Shown here in pieces: positions 58,891 to 64,000 of a DNA stretch of 64,000 nt. The notes below the pieces were generated by a model. It was not told the DNA's origin, searched no databases, and saw only the letters and a list, made by a program, of their open reading frames with translations. Origin of the DNA: Pyrrhoderma lamaoense (taxonomy: Eukaryota > Basidiomycota > Agaricomycetes > Hymenochaetales > Hymenochaetaceae); the NCBI GenBank assembly GCA_002794735.1, contig NBAZ01000001.1, positions 1,302,001 to 1,366,000 of the forward strand, written 5' to 3'. The stretch's first letter is position 1; the number at the start of each line of letters is the position of its first letter. Both the position numbers and the translations under genes were made by a program.

Positions 58891-61636
58891 ATGCAAACAC
58901 CGTCACTCGTTCCCTCCATACCTAGTCGTAATCGACAACAGTCTGCTCCTACTACTTCTCTAAATGCATTCTCAATCTGGACTCCCCAACCCCATTCTCC
59001 CGGGTGGCAATCAAGTGTTCGTACTCACGACGATACTAATTCAAAAGAACCTAAAACAGTTTTTTCTTCTCATAGGGATTCCCTGTCGTTGATGACAGGC
59101 CATCTACTAAAGAGGATGTTTTTGGACCATCAGAACCGGGTGGCACACCCCTTCCCATGGCTGAGCGCTCCTTTCGTGAAGCTGAGGTAGGCTCATATTT
59201 AGAACCAAATATCAGATACTTCGTGACTGCTTAAACATATCTTCATTCTGATCCAATAATAATCAAATATCTACAATAAATACCAACAGCATGTTGAACA
59301 ACTTCTGCGTTCTCTTGATTTGAACTCGCCTATTCCAAGTGAACATATGTCACCGACTTCTGACTTTGATATATCTCCGTCGACAACCTCTTCTTTCCCA
59401 ACTACTCCTGTAGAAAGTTCACCCACAACCCCTAGGTCCTCAGAGAACCTTTTTCTCCAACAACTTTATGGACTTGGGAACTTAGGCTCGGGCTATTCCC
59501 CTCAAAATTCTTTGCCGTCTATCACTAAAATCTCTCGGGAATCCTGCAGTAACGAAAGTAATATGTCAACGTTGCGTTGTGGCTTGTTCAACAATCAAGC
59601 AAGTTATCATCCAGTGCATCATCCTGCCACTGCGTTTGAACGGATGCACGAAAGCCGTCATCCTGTTCTTTCATCTAATGCTGGTATAGAACATAGTAAT
59701 TTATCCAACTCCGAGTACTCTCAACATGCATACACAGCTGAACAACAAGAATGGTTGCAGCTGATGCCTCAGACTGACAGTATCAGGTCGCTTGGATGCG
59801 GTGATTTCGATTTTTCAAAATCATGCATTTCAGAGAAGACCAGAAACGGGAGTACATTTGGTACTTCGAACTCTTTGCAGAACCGTCAGCATCAAAACAC
59901 AACATCAAGCGAGGTGCGTATTCAATAATCAGGCTTAGCAGCGATCTGACTATATGCGCCGTAGCCTATTAACTTCCTTTCTCTTCTTCATCCTTCCTCC
60001 TCTCCACCATATGTTCTGTTTGTTGCCCGAATAGTGAAGTCATCTGACCAGCAGGCCTCTATCTTCTTGCAACAGAAACTCAAAGTTGCAGACGAAAGAG
60101 AAAGATCAAAAATCGTTGATGCAATTTGCACTCGTGGAACGGAAATGATGTCTCATAGGTAACATAACTCTCGAATACTTGAATGTGGGGAAGAATATAT
60201 CTGAATATATATAGATTTGGAAACTGGGCCGTTCAGCGCTGTCTTGAAGCCGCCTCGACTGCTGACGAACGAAGAAAAATTGCTCAATGTATGAGGTACG
60301 AAATAACATCTATCTTCCTATTTCGTGCTACTGAGTTTTTACGATCAAGGGGTAATGTCGTAGAACTCGCAATGAATTGTTATGGGTGCCATGTATTACA
60401 AAAAGCGCTTGATTGTGAGGAGGAGATACGTCTTCTTATTGTTCAAGAGCTATTGCTAGGGGATCCAGCCAAGACTTTAATCAATAAACACGCGTCACAC
60501 GTCTGGAGTAAGGTAAAACAATATGTTTTATTCCCAAACTACGATCTAAATTAATCGGACTTCAGATTATGGAAATCAGTTGGACACCTCCCGCGCCTCC
60601 AATTTTCACATAGTAAGCACAAGTAATGTCTCTCCTAATAAAGTTAGTGACCGAAACAAATCAGTGTAAACAAGGCATTGAGTGGTAAATGGGCTTCCCT
60701 GGCCTGTCACGAGACGGGATCACTTGTAGTTCAGGTACAGTGGACTTTTTATGTGCTAGGGGTACAGAAAATTGATCCTAAACTTATATAAACTCCCATC
60801 CAGCATGCATTTGAGAACCTTGAAGATACGGCAAAAGACGGCATTGTTGATGAACTCCTGAACAGGGGACCGGAGGTATTCGCTGAGGTCACCAAAAATC
60901 AGTGGGGATCTTACTGCATACAACATAGTAGGTTCCTTAATCCATACTCGAATATCTGTCATTAATTATCAACCTCAGTTCTTGAGCATGGGAGTATGAA
61001 GCATCGTAATCTTGCACTTTCTCATCTACTTGTGGGCTTGCTGGAATTCTCTACTAATGAGCAAGGCTTCAAATCAGTGACCAAGGCCCTCAAGGAAGGT
61101 GGAAAGGAAGCCGTAGATAAGTTTGTGGAAAGAATGAAGGAGTCGCCAATGGGGTCAGGGAATCAGAAAAATTCTGTATGAGTCGCTGTCTCTGATGCAA
61201 CTTCATATCTAGCGGCCGCAGGCCTATCATTGTAGACCTTGCAATATCCGCAACGGGCAGCCAATTAATCGCCAGCATCTTGCCTAATGTATACCTCCAG
61301 TTTCGCTTTACCGTGGAACTACCTGATCTGATTTCCTCTTCCAGATCGATAAAGAGCAACGTGCAACATTATATGATGCAGTAAGAAGAATTTTTAACGT
61401 AAAACTGTATTTTTATACCATTTTGTAGATCCGTAGACACATTGTGACACTACGTGGCTGCAAGACGGGCTCAAAAGTTATCTGGTTATTGTGAGTTTTA
61501 AATGTTGCTCTCGAAATACTAACATTGATTCTGTTCTCGGTTGCTCTAGTGAACGAATGGTCCGTCGACTATCCATTAGATCCGTAATAGCACTGATGTC
61601 TAGCTATTTCAGCGCGCTTACTATGGATCCTGAATA
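58891..61636 (+). CDS. Pumilio-family RNA-binding protein with degenerate repeats; frame break at 59075-59083
   Basis: N-terminal 300 residues are Ser/Thr/Pro-rich. Then eight PUF-like repeats: RFGNWAVQRCLEAA, NCYGCHVLQKALDC, NKHASHVWSKIMEI, HETGSLVVQHAFEN, NQWGSYCIQHILEHG, NEQGFKSVTKALKE, SATGSQLIASILPN, and CKTGSKVIWLFERM. Repeats 1, 4 and 5 keep a canonical N/S-x-x-x-Q code, the others do not. It should bind RNA and control mRNA decay or translation, with reduced base specificity. The first exon breaks at 59075-59083 (GGGATTCCC): one added base gives VVDDRPSTKEDVFGPSEPG. A splice near 61148 uses GTCAGG and is a guess. Ends LTMDPE. Confidence 0.82.
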
Positions 61637-62532
61637 ATCTTCTTATCATTTCTATTACCATTAGAAAACTAAACATCGTAGCAACAACTGCGCAGGAAAT
61701 CTTATTTTAGCATCTGATTGCGACAACACGAACCTTGCAATAAAATCAACACACAATCTGGACATCATTATTATGAAGAACAAAAGTATGAAATATCAAC
61801 AAGAATATATGACATTCAGCATGCAAAATTACAAGGCTTCATCAAAAATCAGAGCTTCTTTCATTTTCTCATTTTCTCTCTCGCCCGATTATGATAGTAA
61901 CTGAATACCAAAGACACCATAATGATTTTGAACTGCTTCCTTGAAAAATCCTTTCGTTCTGCAGCTGTAATAAACAACCCTTCGTTTGGACACAACTCAT
62001 TGCTTTCTGTTTTCTGCACCTGCATTCGTTTGTTCTAAGATTTCTCGTCTTATTTGTTACTCTGTATGCCCCCGAAAGGTCGTATAAACATCTTGCGGTC
62101 GTTCACACTCCACACTAACCCACAGCGATAGTAGTTCATGTATTAAGATTCAAGAATAAGATGGGTGATGATGATGATGATGTTGTGTGCGCGTGTGTTA
62201 CATGTAATAATTTTAAATAAAGTATGAAGTGCTTGAAAGGGTGTGACGTCAGTGCCGTGTACACGTGCGAGAGAAAAGGAAGATTCCGGCTGGAAACAAT
62301 CAGGATGCGGTATGACTGGTATGACATTGGTTGTGACGTAGATACGATAGAACGGCCGAATGCGTGGAAATGATTATGGCGCGTTTTTTGATAATAATAT
62401 AGTGCTGCTCTCTGCGCACATATGATAGACATACTCGTCCTCCCCTTCCTCTCTAACGCCCTCGACGTCGTTTACCTCCTCGACAGTCACGGCGATTTCT
62501 TCTCCTCATCCACATTGGTCCCTCCAGACTGA
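61637..62532. promoter_or_regulatory. Large upstream region of the last gene
   Basis: Nearly 900 bases without a gene. It has a GATGATGAT simple repeat at about 62164-62180, an ACGTGCG/ACACGTGC site near 62260-62270, and a TATAAT-like stretch at 62390-62402. Long for this window, consistent with regulated expression of the next gene. Confidence 0.4.
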
Positions 62533-64000
62533 ATGACGAGTGCTCCCGTCGTCAGGCCACAACCTTCACGTCCGCTCCCGATTGTTCTTCAGTCTCCTTT
62601 AGTATGCCAAAAACCCACTGCTAAAGTTCTCTCTTTTTCTTCTAACTCGACTTCAGGAGGATATAGCCTACCCAGTACAGGATCATATTCTCAGTCTTCC
62701 GAATCACCACAAACATCATCTCAATCTTCCTCTGTTTCCCACTCTCAGCTCCCAAAAGGTGCTCGTCCAGCATCGCCCCAGCCTTCACGATCTCCAGAGA
62801 ATGGTTTCCATCATCCGTACTCCATACGGAAAGGTCGTTCATACTCTGTGAAACAAAATTCAGGTTCCTCTTGGAAACTAGATTGGCGTGGAATATCAAA
62901 GATCGTCAAATGGGTCATTCCCAATGACAAAACTGGAATTGACGACAAACTGAATAAAGATATCTTAGGCTCCGGAGATTCCACCATTCTGGAGCCCAGA
63001 GAACCGCAAAATTACAATCCGCGGCCACCATTACAAAAACCCCTTCCAGAAGAACCATCCCAGCTTCTCTCCTATACTCCCTGGATATATGCGTCTCCGA
63101 CTTCTCCGCTCTCACCAACTACTTCTGACACTTGTGTGGATCTCACGTCCGATGATGAATGCAGACTATATTCAACTCTTTCGGATGGTCACTACTCAGA
63201 CCTTGGCCATTCAGTACTTTATACTCCTAGTTCACCAACCTCCGAAGAATATGGTCGAACACCTAATCAACTTCGTGTGAGTTATCTTGAATTTCACTCC
63301 TTTATGCATATAATAGTGACTCTTGCATAAAAATACATCTTATCACACTATAAATCATTGTTATTTTACGATACCATACATCTATCGTTACTACATCTCG
63401 ATACTAGACCTCGAGGTATGACGAACACGTGAATTCATTGGAATACACGCTTGTGCAACGCACAGTGTCTGATTTAGGACACTGGGGTCTTCGTGGAGCC
63501 GAACAGGTTTCGCTTGGTTACATGTCCTCTAACAACGAATATACAAATTCAGAAACTTTTCCTTGTTCCCGTCGAGATACGTTGCAACGACCTGTGGTCC
63601 ACTCCGACATTGGCCATTACGAACCAATGACTGCACCGCCTTCCGCATTTCCTTCTTCTCTCTCACTATCTTACGGGCGAGACCCATCGTATCTTTTCAA
63701 TGAAAGATATCCATCATACAAGCCATCTGACATACCACAGACGGCCTATTTACCTTCTGTAAGCATATCTGCGTATAATTCACCAATAACTCGCCACCGA
63801 CAACCACGAAAGCTCCGTAAAAATATGAGGGTTAGTTCAGCAGCTCGGTCTACCCAGCCTACGCCAAAGAAGGACGTTAATTTAAACGATAATTCAAATA
63901 AAATGCCAATACCCAAAAAGTCTCTCGTTTCTGCACTCTCTGTCCCTATAGCCCCAAAGCCCCTTCCAAGAACACCCCGGAAACTGACGCGGAAGTCTGT
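62533..64000 (+). CDS. Ser/Pro-rich protein of unknown function, 3' end outside window
   Basis: Starts MTSAPVVRPQPSRPLPIVLQ. Mostly disordered Ser/Pro/Thr/Gln-rich sequence with one more ordered patch WKLDWRGISKIVKWVIP. One intron from about 63276 (donor GTGAGT after CTTCGT) to an acceptor at ACTAG before 63411, then continuing YDEHVNSLEYTLVQRTVSDLGHW. The right-hand part ends basic (RHRQPRKLRKNMRV). No domain was recognised; a transcription or signalling role cannot be claimed. Confidence 0.6.

Noticed and set aside
1..64000. tRNA, rRNA, CRISPR, bacterial operon signals
   Set aside because: Intergenic stretches were read on both strands; no cloverleaf with A/B boxes, repeat-spacer array or ribosome-binding site was seen. 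A covariance search would be needed to exclude small RNAs.

Overview
The window is nuclear DNA of a fungus, most likely a basidiomycete of the Agaricomycotina. Evidence: almost every gene is cut by short GT-AG introns of about 50-65 bases with CTRAY-like branch sites, genes are packed on both strands with only a few hundred bases between them, and several families are typical of mushrooms (Ser/Thr-rich GPI-anchored Kre9/KNH-type protein, fungal 7-TM orphan, DUF2235 hydrolase, GH28 with about ten introns). I cannot fix genus or species. I see no viral, plasmid, CRISPR, rRNA or tRNA feature.

Layout. 1-2158 (+): 3' part of an acyl-CoA synthetase. 2290-6951 (-): large CNH-like protein with an internal GYF domain. 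7205-8444 (-): cyclin H of TFIIH; 8733-9979 (+): secreted GPI-type protein. 10048-10714 (-): adenylate kinase 6/Fap7; 11157-13404 (+): 7-TM protein. 13517-14485 (-): RNA polymerase III subunit Rpc37; 14648-15741 (+): Rab5 GTPase. 15979-18194 (-): alpha-arrestin; 18860-21638 (+): Swi1 (SWI/SNF). 21824-22533 (-): tail-anchored thioredoxin; 22825-24211 (-): tandem pair of ABM-domain genes; 24323-25847 (+): CDK11. 25934-27484 (-): Rap1 telomere protein; 27877-29762 (-): D-2-hydroxyglutarate dehydrogenase; 29912-34406 (+): nucleoporin Pom152. 34563-35347: non-coding fold-back element with Tc1/mariner-like ends. 35504-36688 (-): inorganic pyrophosphatase; 36934-39371 (-): gamma-tubulin complex protein GCP4; 39542-41676 (+): TBC Rab-GAP. 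41910-44057 (-): DUF2235 hydrolase; 44405-45594 (+): Rrp1; 45988-48159 (+): amino-acid permease. 48279-49271 (-): methyltransferase; 49627-51087 (-): 2OG-Fe(II) oxygenase; 51496-52381 (+): Ubc12. 52494-53052 (-): HIU hydrolase; 53363-55690 (+): aminodeoxychorismate synthase; 56218-58520 (+): GH28; 58891-61636 (+): Pumilio protein; 62533-end (+): unknown Ser/Pro-rich protein, cut by the window edge.

Most genes are unrelated housekeeping genes in divergent or convergent pairs; I see no secondary-metabolite or defence cluster. The most unusual things are: (1) at least nine single-base frame breaks, all of the same sign (one base missing) and nearly all at short C or G runs, in otherwise conserved and mostly essential genes, which points to systematic consensus error rather than decay; (2) a GYF domain embedded inside a split CNH-like propeller; (3) two GC-AG introns in one small gene; (4) a 4-base microexon, an 11-base microexon, and four genes whose first coding exon has only 8-10 bases; (5) the recent-looking fold-back element; (6) the tandem ABM gene pair with largely shared intron positions. 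Splice sites were deduced by hand from reading frame, consensus and family fit; no alignment was run.
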